9,579 bases of DNA from Candidatus Gastranaerophilales bacterium (GTDB lineage: Bacteria; Cyanobacteriota; Vampirovibrionia; Gastranaerophilales; Gastranaerophilaceae): NCBI GenBank assembly GCA_947628355.1, contig CANQZO010000064.1:1-9579 (forward strand), given 5' to 3'. The notes below the pieces were generated by a model that was given only the letters and a program-made list of their open reading frames with translations, had not been told where the DNA came from and did not search any database. The translations under genes and the position numbers were made by a program. How positions within the stretch are numbered: the first letter of the stretch is position 1; each line of letters begins with the position of its first letter. Of the stretch, positions 1 to 6,409 are shown piece after piece.

Positions 1-41
1 CCAAACTTACCAGTAAATCGTACTCATAAGGAGGCTCGCCT

Positions 42-146
42 ATGTCTTTTTTAAAAAATATTTTTTTAATTAAACTATTCATTTATAATTCCAACTACAT
101 TTATATTATGTATTTTACACATAATATACATAATAAAATCGTATAA
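42..146 (+). other. Possible 34-codon ORF behind a strong Shine-Dalgarno, or a weak hairpin
   Basis: AAGGAGG at 28-34 lies seven bases before an ATG at 42, an ideal ribosome-binding arrangement. The reading frame runs 34 codons to TAA at 144-146, but the product is only an AT-driven run of Ile, Asn, Phe and Tyr with no family resemblance. The same bases (25-44) form an imperfect palindrome with CAT/ATG outer and AGG/CCT inner pairs, a CTCG loop and a four-base bulge, followed by TCTTTTTT. It could therefore be a weak rightward terminator. A different frame is open from base 1 to a TAA at 52-54, so the segment may be the tail of a gene that begins outside the window. None of the three readings is established. 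Confidence 0.15.
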
Positions 147-166
147 CTGTATTTTATTTACATAAT
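104..166. repeat. ACATAAT repeat cluster, candidate operator sites
   Basis: The word ACATAAT occurs in direct orientation at 119-125, 128-134 and 160-166, and inverted as ATTATGT at 105-111. The inverted and direct copies form two nested dyads: 9-base arms 104-112/127-135, and 7-base arms 105-111/119-125. The cluster lies about 105 to 170 bases upstream of the helix-turn-helix gene, where operators of a phage repressor would be expected. The background is very AT-rich, so chance similarity is a real alternative. Binding is inferred, not shown. Confidence 0.3.
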
Positions 167-174
167 TTTACAAA

Positions 175-199
175 AAACTACATTTTATACTCGTAGTTT
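175..199. promoter_or_regulatory. Inverted repeat overlapping a possible -10 box of the regulator gene
   Basis: AAACTAC at 175-181 and GTAGTTT at 193-199 are perfect 7-base inverted repeats separated by 11 bases. The right part of the spacer contains TATACT at 186-191, which matches five of six bases of the bacterial -10 consensus on the rightward strand. A second -10-like box, TATAAA, lies at 204-209. Neither has a convincing -35 box at 16-18 bases. A dyad over the promoter of a Cro/CI-type regulator fits autoregulation, but that is inference. Confidence 0.3.
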
Positions 200-271
200 G
201 TTCTATAAACATATCTAAATTACGCTTAAATTAATTCAAGTAATAAGTTAGCATTAAAAGTAAGGTGAATT

Positions 272-583
272 ATGAGCGACAATAAAAAATTACTTGGAAA
301 ACGCATTAAAGAATTAAGACGCGAAAGAAATTTAACACAAGAACAACTATCGGAATTAATAGGGATAGAAACAGGCTCATTAAGTGCAATAGAAAGCGGC
401 AGACATTTTCCGTCCATGCCCACTATAGAAAAAATAGCCTCGGTGCTTAATTATGAAATTGTAAAGTTTTTTGATTACAATCACCTAAAAAACACCGAGG
501 ACAAGATAAGTTATATAAAAGGGAAAATAGATACTCTTTCACCGGAAATTATAAATTTAATATATATACTTACGAAAAAATAA
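272..583 (+). CDS. Cro/CI-type helix-turn-helix transcriptional regulator
   Basis: A 103-residue DNA-binding protein, probably a phage repressor or related regulator. Residues 8-66 form a standard HTH_3 (Cro/C1, XRE) domain: basic helix 1 (LGKRIKELRRERN), the helix-turn-helix LTQEQLSELIGIETGSLSAI, then ESGRHFPSMPTIEKIASVLN completing the fold. The remaining 35 residues are a short helical tail without a peptidase or other effector domain, so cleavage of the LexA/CI type is not expected. The start is supported by AAGGTGA at 262-268 just before the ATG. It is the only convincing rightward gene and converges on the late operon with four bases between stop codons. The upstream dyad and repeats suggest self-regulation. 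It could set lysogeny, or belong to the host if the prophage edge lies here. The fold is sure; the role is inferred. Confidence 0.88.
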   Translation: MSDNKKLLGKRIKELRRERNLTQEQLSELIGIETGSLSAIESGRHFPSMPTIEKIASVLNYEIVKFFDYNHLKNTEDKISYIKGKIDTLSPEIINLIYILTKK

Positions 584-587
584 CAGA

Positions 588-803
588 CTAACAAAACCCG
601 TCAATTCTGTGATGAGCTGATTTAACGGAATCTTCAACGCGAATAAGACGTTCAAGGACGTTATTATATTTTTTCATATCCTGCTTTAGTTCTATTATTT
701 GCTGCTGCATAAAAGCAACAGTGCACTTATATACACCGATACAAATGCCTGCAGTCAATAACTGGACTACGACGCAAAACATTAACTCATAACTTATTGA
801 CAT
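588..803 (-). CDS. Small membrane-anchored coiled-coil protein, possible lysis accessory
   Basis: A 71-residue protein with one hydrophobic segment at about residues 8-30, followed by an amphipathic helix (31-70) rich in Gln, Glu, Lys and Leu and ending in RVEDSVKSAHHRID. That ending resembles the RVE...HRID segment of small phage membrane proteins such as the XhlA (haemolysin XhlA) group, although XhlA has its membrane segment at the other end. A holin, a spanin-like protein or another lysis accessory is possible; none is proven. The annotated start overlaps the DUF1353 gene by 17 bases and has GGAAG too close to the ATG. An ATG seven codons later (780-782), four bases after the upstream TGA and behind GAG, is an attractive alternative giving 64 residues. 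The stop is TAG. It is the last gene of the leftward operon. Confidence 0.65.
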   Translation of the reverse strand: MSISYELMFCVVVQLLTAGICIGVYKCTVAFMQQQIIELKQDMKKYNNVLERLIRVEDSVKSAHHRIDGFC

Positions 804-1326
804 CTTCCGTATTTTCTTTCATTGGTTCAGTAAAATTATCGCATTTAAAATATTTAGAAGTTTTATCTTCAACCCAACCGCAGAATTTTTGGTAATTATC
901 TACAGTATGTTTTATCAGCCACCTTTTAAATGCACATACTTCAGCACTTTTCATACATCCGATTAATACAAGAGTGGATAAATATCTGTCATTGTTAATT
1001 AATTTATGATTTTCACAGAGTTTATCATGCAGCATTGAAGCAATTTGAAATTCGGGTTGTGTTTTTGTGCCTATTAAGTGCCAAAAAATTCTCGGTATAC
1101 TCGCTCCGTCCCACCTGTAGCCTTTTTCTATTACAATATCATATTCTTTTAAACATTTACGTTTATCGGTTATTTTTATATTTAATGTTTGCAAATTTAT
1201 AAAAGGCTTTTCTTTTATCTGCTGTATTTCTTCCTTACTCATATTCGGGATTGGGAACAACAATGTTGTTTTTGGAATTTTATCAAATTCAATTTTTATT
1301 TTTTTATCTTCATACCAATTTATCAT
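787..1326 (-). CDS. DUF1353 family phage protein
   Basis: A 179-residue protein with the hallmarks of the phage family DUF1353 (PF07087): WDGASIPRIFW at residues 72-82, followed by MLHDKLCEN at 98-106. These correspond to the family's DGASIPR and HD-containing motifs. No signal peptide or membrane segment is evident. DUF1353 genes are frequent in phage genomes near fibre or lysis genes, and their biochemical role is, to my knowledge, unresolved. The conserved Asp and His could form an active or metal site, but that is speculation. The start has AAGGA eight bases upstream and lies 17 bases inside the end of the preceding gene; the stop is TGA. The N-terminal 60 residues and the C-terminal 40 are not recognised. 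Confidence 0.8.
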   Translation of the reverse strand: MINWYEDKKIKIEFDKIPKTTLLFPIPNMSKEEIQQIKEKPFINLQTLNIKITDKRKCLKEYDIVIEKGYRWDGASIPRIFWHLIGTKTQPEFQIASMLHDKLCENHKLINNDRYLSTLVLIGCMKSAEVCAFKRWLIKHTVDNYQKFCGWVEDKTSKYFKCDNFTEPMKENTEDVNKL

Positions 1327-1735
1327 TTTTTAATTCCTTATTTTCAAATAAATAATCAAGTTCATCAGAACTGTACCCTAATAATGCTCCTAATTGTTCC
1401 ACGTATGGATTTCCGCGGTAAAAGTTATTTGCTTTCAGTTCGATTTTTAATGCTTTAACATCAATATCAGGATTATCTTTGACAAGCTCTATTATATCAT
1501 CAAAGTCAATCCCTTTTGCTTTGTATATTGCACGCTCTACATCCGCCGCAGTTAAAGACAGCATATTAATCCGCTCGCGCTCCTTTTGTTTGACTTCATC
1601 ATCGGTCATTCCTATTGCAATGAGCCTGTCTTTTTCTTCTTTTATCTCATAACCTTTTTGATGATTGTATTTAACTATAAAATCAAGTTTTTCTTCTTTC
1701 GTATATGGTTTAGTCAATTGAGTTTTTATTTCCAT
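1310..1735 (-). CDS. Fibre-linked conserved phage protein of unknown function
   Basis: A soluble, charged 141-residue protein in two parts. Residues 8-41 (LTKPYTKEEKLDFIVKYNHQ and following) look like the short leader seen in small proteins encoded after phage tail fibres. Residues 60-130 carry LTAADVERAIYKAKGIDF, then NNFYRGNPYVEQLGALLG and SSDELDYLF. This YRGNP pattern recurs in small phage proteins encoded beside tail fibres. Its position directly downstream of the fibre suggests a role in fibre assembly or attachment, but no activity is known to me. AGGA lies about ten bases before the ATG. The stop is TGA, overlapping the DUF1353 start. Between this gene and the fibre are 58 bases with no recognisable signal beyond a short AT-rich palindrome. 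Confidence 0.7.
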   Translation of the reverse strand: MEIKTQLTKPYTKEEKLDFIVKYNHQKGYEIKEEKDRLIAIGMTDDEVKQKERERINMLSLTAADVERAIYKAKGIDFDDIIELVKDNPDIDVKALKIELKANNFYRGNPYVEQLGALLGYSSDELDYLFENKELKNDKLV

Positions 1736-1793
1736 TGTTTATTTTTCCTATCTTTTATTTTATTTACCTGTTTTTTATGTTTTAACATATTCC

Positions 1794-4700
1794 CTATGAT
1801 ATGTAACCGCAGGTTTTCCAATCACATAGCGGGGTATTATTATCAGAATGCAAATTAAACCCTGACGGGCTTTTTGAATTAAATGAAGCTGCATATTCGG
1901 ATTCGTATGTACTTGGCTGTCCTTGACCTAAAGAAATTATATATGCGGAATCTTTATATGGTTTTAATAAGATAACCGAGTTGTTTACAGCTCCACTACC
2001 GACTTGAAAAGACCCCCATTGTTCACAGTACCCGTCAGACCATAATTTGTATCCGCTGTTGCCGTTTTGATATGTTTCAATAACATACGATTTACACTCG
2101 GATTTTTTTATTGCATTATTCAATTCCTCCAACACTTCGCCCGCATCTATCAGTTCCATTTTTTCTACGGCATTGCCGACTTTAAAATACAAGCCTATAT
2201 TTTCATTATTTGCAATTTCCTGTGCCGTTGGAGGTGTTGTGTATCCGCTTGCAATCCAATCAAATCCTTCGCTATTATTTTGACCTTTTATTGAAACCGT
2301 TTTATTTGTCTTATTTGTAACATATTGATAATAATCATCATCATACGAATATTGCGAGTGGTTAAAATAAAAATTGGTATCATTGAATGTTTTTGCGAAC
2401 TCTACAGTAAATACAGTTGTGGCTCTGTTGGTATTTATATGTCCGCCTTGCTCACACCATCCGTCAGAATACAAATTATACCAGACAGGATTTTCATCTG
2501 TTGGCTCTTTTTTATCTATCAGTATTCTAGCTTTTGATATCGTATTTAATATGGATGTTTTTAACGGCGTTCTGAACGTTTCTTCTTCTTGATTTACAAT
2601 CCAATATTCCGAATAATCCTTTTCCGCTTCCATTTCTTTTGTTTGTATGATTTTTATTCCATATTTATTATTTATTGACTCCAAACATTTTACCAATTCA
2701 TTATAGACTGTTTCATATATATTTCCGTCTGCTTTATATCCGGCTCTCAACCATGAAGCATGATTAGGTTTAAAATCAAAATATATTCCCGTAAATAGCG
2801 GAACTGTGTCATTTTCGCTTGTTGTAATTTCTACTGCTTCTGTTTGTGCTTGTTTTATCCTTGTCACATTTCCTACTACCATATATGTTATATTTTTTAC
2901 CGCTTCTTCTGCCTGTATATATCCTTGTACCATATATGTAGCTTCATCTTTTGATAATACATTTTCGCCTTGTAATGATGAATTTATTGAAAATCTTGTC
3001 GGAGTTGTTTCTATCTTTCGCGCACTCGGACGCCAGTAGTTCGGGTCTCCGTTACCCAGCGGCGAATAATTAAACATTACGCTGTAGCCTTGTTTCATTT
3101 CTACGGCTAATTCAACCGTTATACTTCCGCCCATTGCTACTGCTTCAGATGTCATTCCCCCTTGTTCACACCATCCGTCAGAATATATATTGTACCAACT
3201 TTTGTCAGTCTCCGTCGGCTCTTTCTTCTTTATTAAATATCTTTTCGCTTCTCTGGGTAAGAATATTCTCTTTTTTGTTTCATCAACTCCGTAATACCAA
3301 GCTGCTCCGTTGTCTTTATATATTTTTTCTATTTTTTCTTTGTCCGAAATATTATAAAATTTGTGCCCGTTTTTATTTTCAGTTATCGCTGCCCTTTCTA
3401 CTCCTTGCCAGTATATTTGCTCTCCTGTTTTTATAATGCTTTCGTTTAAATCAATCTCACCGTCAGTAAATACTACATTGTTATCTATTCCTAAGTAAGC
3501 AGTAAATTGTGCCACTTTATATGCGCTTATTGCTGTTGAGGTCGTTACTTCGATTTCTTTGGTTATATAGTTAATCCAATCTTTTTCTTCTCCCGTTATA
3601 TTTTCGGTTAAATCAACCGTATATTTTGCGGTTTTATCTTCTGCACCTGCTTTATTATTTAATGAATATGATATCCTTATTAAATATTCTTTGCCAAGTT
3701 CAAATGCCTGTGTAGATGTAATTGCATTCGCTATATTCCAACTTGTTGCATTTCCGGATATGTATAATATTATTTTGTTTGATGTATTGGCTCTTATACT
3801 TAATCCATATTTTTGTGAACCCTCACCACTGCCTATTATCGCTATATTACTTGCACTATAGGGCATTTTAACTTTTATTATTATTTCCCAACTTTGCTCA
3901 CTTTCAAAATTAATTTCTTTATTGACTACTCCGTAATTTTTTGTTGAAAATCCGCCGAGTATTCCTTTTTTGTTTACTATTTCGCCTGTGATGTTACTTA
4001 ATACATATTCATTCTTTGTTACATTTTCCTCTGATTTATATTCTTCCAGACACTTTTCATAAAAATCACTATAACCGTATCTGCCGTCTTGCGCTTCTTT
4101 ATATACATAGGTCCCTAAAAGTGCCAATCCCTCTGAGTCTTCACTTGTTAATTTGTGGTCCTTTTGTATTAAATCAAATAAATTATCTGTTTTTTCAAAT
4201 TTTAACTGAGTTTCTTGACCTAAAGCATTGATATAATAAAAATTTCCGTCTTTTAAATAAAATCCTAATGTTTGAATTCTTGAACATTGTTCTTCAGCTT
4301 CAGATTTTATTTCATTAATTTTTTCATTGCATTCTTCTTGCATATCTTTTATTGCTTTAATATATTTATCATTAGCTTCTTGAGCTTTTTCATCTGCTTT
4401 ATTCGCACTTAATTCAGCCTTATTTGCATAATATTTTGAAGAAAAATCTATTTCTTCTACTTTTTCATTTTCTTTTACAGCCCATTCTTTAGCTAAAATT
4501 GCACTATTCTCAGCATTTTTTGAGCTTTTTTCACTTTCTGATGAATAAATCATAGATTTATTTACGGATTCATCTAAATTTTCCATTAAGTTATCCGGAA
4601 TTACATTTATTCCTTCTTTTACTTTAACCGCTCTTTCTATTTTTCTGTTTAATATTTGTATTAATCTTGTCACATAATCCAGAGCACTTTCTAACATTTT

Positions 4701-5018
4701 TAAACTTAATTTACTTGAATTTTTAAACTCTTTTTCTTGGATAATTTTTAAATTCAGACTTAAAGTAATTACCTCTCCATCTTTTAAAACCGTATATTCA
4801 GAACTTTCAAGAGGAAATATTATATAACTGCCATTTTCGGATCCTATTTCATTAATCGTATAATCCGTATTCAATTTAAGTGTTGTTTGATATCCTGCTT
4901 TATTTGTATGCTGCACAAGTAATTCATTTTCATTTTCAATAAAAAAGTCAAAATCAAATCTTGTCGCAGAATTATTACCCGCATAATTATTTACCGGTTC
5001 GATGCTTGAAACTGTCAT
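1794..5018 (-). CDS. Modular phage tail fibre / receptor-binding protein
   Basis: A 1074-residue tail fibre, the host-recognition protein at the virion tip. Residues 1-135 form an attachment domain resembling the T7 gp17 N-terminus (FDFDFFIENENELLV, LNTDYTI, then a helix). Residues 150-250 are an Ala/Ser/Glu/Lys coiled coil with the fibre-type words AKEWAV and SSKYYANKA. Residues 292-330 begin a collar-like module that resumes at 551-590 (FYNISDK, AAWYYGVDETKKRIFLPR). Between them, about 335-545, lies a LamG/concanavalin-like beta-sandwich (SWEIIIKV, GLSIRA, GEIDLNESIIKTGEQIYWQG). Three gp53-like C-terminal domains follow, marked at 608-621, 846-859 and 990-1002, each preceded by or joined to collar-like linkers (YWIVNQEEETFRTP at 805-818). 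AGGAG lies upstream of the ATG, which overlaps the previous stop as ATGA. The stop is TAG, with a TAA four codons later. The function is clear; the receptor is unknown. Confidence 0.88.
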   Translation of the reverse strand: MTVSSIEPVNNYAGNNSATRFDFDFFIENENELLVQHTNKAGYQTTLKLNTDYTINEIGSENGSYIIFPLESSEYTVLKDGEVITLSLNLKIIQEKEFKNSSKLSLKMLESALDYVTRLIQILNRKIERAVKVKEGINVIPDNLMENLDESVNKSMIYSSESEKSSKNAENSAILAKEWAVKENEKVEEIDFSSKYYANKAELSANKADEKAQEANDKYIKAIKDMQEECNEKINEIKSEAEEQCSRIQTLGFYLKDGNFYYINALGQETQLKFEKTDNLFDLIQKDHKLTSEDSEGLALLGTYVYKEAQDGRYGYSDFYEKCLEEYKSEENVTKNEYVLSNITGEIVNKKGILGGFSTKNYGVVNKEINFESEQSWEIIIKVKMPYSASNIAIIGSGEGSQKYGLSIRANTSNKIILYISGNATSWNIANAITSTQAFELGKEYLIRISYSLNNKAGAEDKTAKYTVDLTENITGEEKDWINYITKEIEVTTSTAISAYKVAQFTAYLGIDNNVVFTDGEIDLNESIIKTGEQIYWQGVERAAITENKNGHKFYNISDKEKIEKIYKDNGAAWYYGVDETKKRIFLPREAKRYLIKKKEPTETDKSWYNIYSDGWCEQGGMTSEAVAMGGSITVELAVEMKQGYSVMFNYSPLGNGDPNYWRPSARKIETTPTRFSINSSLQGENVLSKDEATYMVQGYIQAEEAVKNITYMVVGNVTRIKQAQTEAVEITTSENDTVPLFTGIYFDFKPNHASWLRAGYKADGNIYETVYNELVKCLESINNKYGIKIIQTKEMEAEKDYSEYWIVNQEEETFRTPLKTSILNTISKARILIDKKEPTDENPVWYNLYSDGWCEQGGHINTNRATTVFTVEFAKTFNDTNFYFNHSQYSYDDDYYQYVTNKTNKTVSIKGQNNSEGFDWIASGYTTPPTAQEIANNENIGLYFKVGNAVEKMELIDAGEVLEELNNAIKKSECKSYVIETYQNGNSGYKLWSDGYCEQWGSFQVGSGAVNNSVILLKPYKDSAYIISLGQGQPSTYESEYAASFNSKSPSGFNLHSDNNTPLCDWKTCGYIS
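2013..2051 (-). repeat. Third, diverged copy of the SDGWCEQGG fibre motif
   Basis: This encodes fibre residues 990-1002 (YKLWSDGYCEQWG), the C-terminal copy of the module-opening motif. It keeps SDG, CEQ and the last Gly but has Tyr for Trp and a Trp for a Gly. At DNA level it is clearly more diverged than the other two copies. The domain it opens runs to the end of the protein and closes with DWKTCGY, comparable to DWIASGY in the second copy. Confidence 0.75.
2442..2483 (-). repeat. Second copy of the SDGWCEQGG fibre motif
   Basis: This encodes fibre residues 846-859 (WYNLYSDGWCEQGG), preceded by KKEPT at 836-840. By hand comparison it is identical in 37 of 42 bases to the copy at 3156-3197, including 20 identical bases at 2452-2471. 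The close match points to a relatively recent duplication or gene conversion between modules. Confidence 0.85.
3156..3197 (-). repeat. First copy of the SDGWCEQGG fibre motif
   Basis: This encodes fibre residues 608-621 (WYNIYSDGWCEQGG), also preceded by KKEPT, here at residues 598-602. It shares 20 consecutive bases (3166-3185) with the second copy. The protein domain that follows differs clearly from the second copy, so similarity is concentrated on the motif and linker. Confidence 0.85.
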
Positions 5019-6391
5019 TTACTTTCTCCTTTTCCTTTTTCTTCTTTTTGATAGCGCCCGATTGCCATATCAATGATTTTATTTTCAGTCTCAATATCGA
5101 TTTCTTTTTTATTTATCTCTTTATAGGTATTTTTTAAAGAAATAATTAATTGTAATATGTTGTATAATTTTTCTTCATCTTCTTGTGTATCTTTTGAAGT
5201 ATTTTCTGTAATATATTTGTAATTAGCTTTATATATATTGTACTTGTCCAAATTTTGATTTTTTAGTTCACTTATTGTTTCATAATCCCTGTCGGATAAT
5301 ACTTCTCTGTAATCAGATATATCTTTATCTTTAAATTTATTAAAATCTTCATACGCTTCTTTTAATAAATTTATAAACTCTTTTTTATTTGTTTGAATAT
5401 ACCCGTTTTTTCTTATATTTTCTATATAATTCTTTTTCTTTTTTTGATTTTCTTCATCCAAAGTGTAATCAATATAAAGTATTGCTTTTTCTTTATCGGT
5501 TTTCAGCTGAGAAATTATTTCCTGCCAGTTTTCTTCATTTTTATTTCGTTTTTCGTTTTCATCACGCTTTTTTTTATCCGTCTTAAAATCTGAAAGAAAT
5601 TTTCTTATTATTTCCTCCAGTTCTTTATTTTTAACTGCTTTTATTTCTTTTTCGTTTTTGTCATCCGTTAAATTATAAGAAAACAATTCTTTTGCATAAT
5701 TGTAGCCTTTAATGTTATTTTTTAACTTTTCAATCGTTTCCTTTAATTTTTCTTTATCTTTTATATTAATTTTTTTATTATATTTTTCAAAATATAAACT
5801 TGCATTTATATCTTTATCTTTAATAAATTCATTTATTATTGAGTAATAAAAATCAGATTCAAATTCTTCTTTTTTTATTGAAAAAACTTTAAAATCCCAT
5901 TTTTCTTTTTGAGCAAGTAAACTTAAAACGGTTATTGCATTATTATAGGCATTTTGAACTGTTTTTTCGTCATTTTTATATAATATTGCTCTATCTTTTG
6001 CGCAAGTAAGAGCATTTTCATAAACGGAAATTTCCCACTCGCTTAACTGTTGAAGCTCATAATTTTGCATTTTTTCATTTATTGCAGCTATCTTATTGTT
6101 TTTAATTTCTTCTGCAGTTTGTTTTGAAGTTATTTGTGAAAAATTTTGCTCCGATATTTTAGAATTTATAAGCTCTTTTAATTCTCTAATGTATTCTTTT
6201 GTTTTATTTTCCGCATTTTTTCCTTTTAATGAATAAAATCCGTTTTCCGAAAATAATAATTCCTGCTCCCATTTATCAATAAAATTAGATAATTCTAATA
6301 TTTTTACATTATCGGTATTTTGAATTTCATCAGCAGAATAATTATTTTTTTGAATAACCGGAATTTTTCGCATTGAAAATGATTCTGTCAT
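5015..6391 (-). CDS. Probable internal virion / DNA-ejection protein
   Basis: A 458-residue, almost wholly helical protein very rich in Lys, Glu, Asn and Ile, without a signal peptide or membrane segment. It lies where T7-like phages place the gp15/gp16 core proteins. Sequence hints agree: GFYSLKGKNA at residues 51-60 fits the G-Y-x-L-x-G-K-x-A pattern of podoviral ejection proteins. A helical stretch around 117-167 and NASLYFEKYNKKI at 196-208 recall their A-x-x-Y/F-F-x-x-N repeats. Residues 250-400 are a charged coiled-coil-like region. No transglycosylase motif is seen. It is short beside T7 gp15 (about 750 residues) and gp16 (about 1300), so it may be a reduced version or only one of the core proteins. 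AGGAGA lies six bases before the ATG. Its start is in frame with the preceding gene, separated from it by one TAG. It overlaps the fibre start by four bases. Confidence 0.6.
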   Translation of the reverse strand: MTESFSMRKIPVIQKNNYSADEIQNTDNVKILELSNFIDKWEQELLFSENGFYSLKGKNAENKTKEYIRELKELINSKISEQNFSQITSKQTAEEIKNNKIAAINEKMQNYELQQLSEWEISVYENALTCAKDRAILYKNDEKTVQNAYNNAITVLSLLAQKEKWDFKVFSIKKEEFESDFYYSIINEFIKDKDINASLYFEKYNKKINIKDKEKLKETIEKLKNNIKGYNYAKELFSYNLTDDKNEKEIKAVKNKELEEIIRKFLSDFKTDKKKRDENEKRNKNEENWQEIISQLKTDKEKAILYIDYTLDEENQKKKKNYIENIRKNGYIQTNKKEFINLLKEAYEDFNKFKDKDISDYREVLSDRDYETISELKNQNLDKYNIYKANYKYITENTSKDTQEDEEKLYNILQLIISLKNTYKEINKKEIDIETENKIIDMAIGRYQKEEKGKGESK

Positions 6392-6409
6392 AATATTTCT
6401 CCTAATAAA

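Noticed and set aside
226..423. Leftward 65-codon ORF overlapping the regulator gene
   Set aside because: It covers the start of a well-supported helix-turn-helix gene on the other strand and has no recognisable domain.
787..1326. Two consecutive 17-base gene overlaps (787-803 and 1310-1326) as a possible shared element
   Set aside because: The two segments share only the TCATA/AT ends imposed by stop and start codons, and one of the overlaps depends on an uncertain start codon.
1189..1458. Rightward ORF of 89 codons opposite the DUF1353 and YRGNP-protein genes
   Set aside because: It is antisense to two genes with recognisable motifs. Its Phe/Tyr/Ile-rich product is what the complement of Lys/Glu/Asn-rich coding gives, and it has no Shine-Dalgarno site.
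1736..1793. Possible terminator between the fibre gene and the 141-residue protein gene
   Set aside because: Only an AT-only palindrome (TATGTT/AACATA with a two-base loop) is present, too weak for a hairpin, and it lacks a proper T-run. A good Shine-Dalgarno follows, so transcription probably continues.
3134..3436. Rightward 100-codon hydrophobic ORF inside the fibre gene
   Set aside because: It is a shadow of the fibre coding frame. Its Leu/Phe richness reflects complement composition, not a membrane protein.
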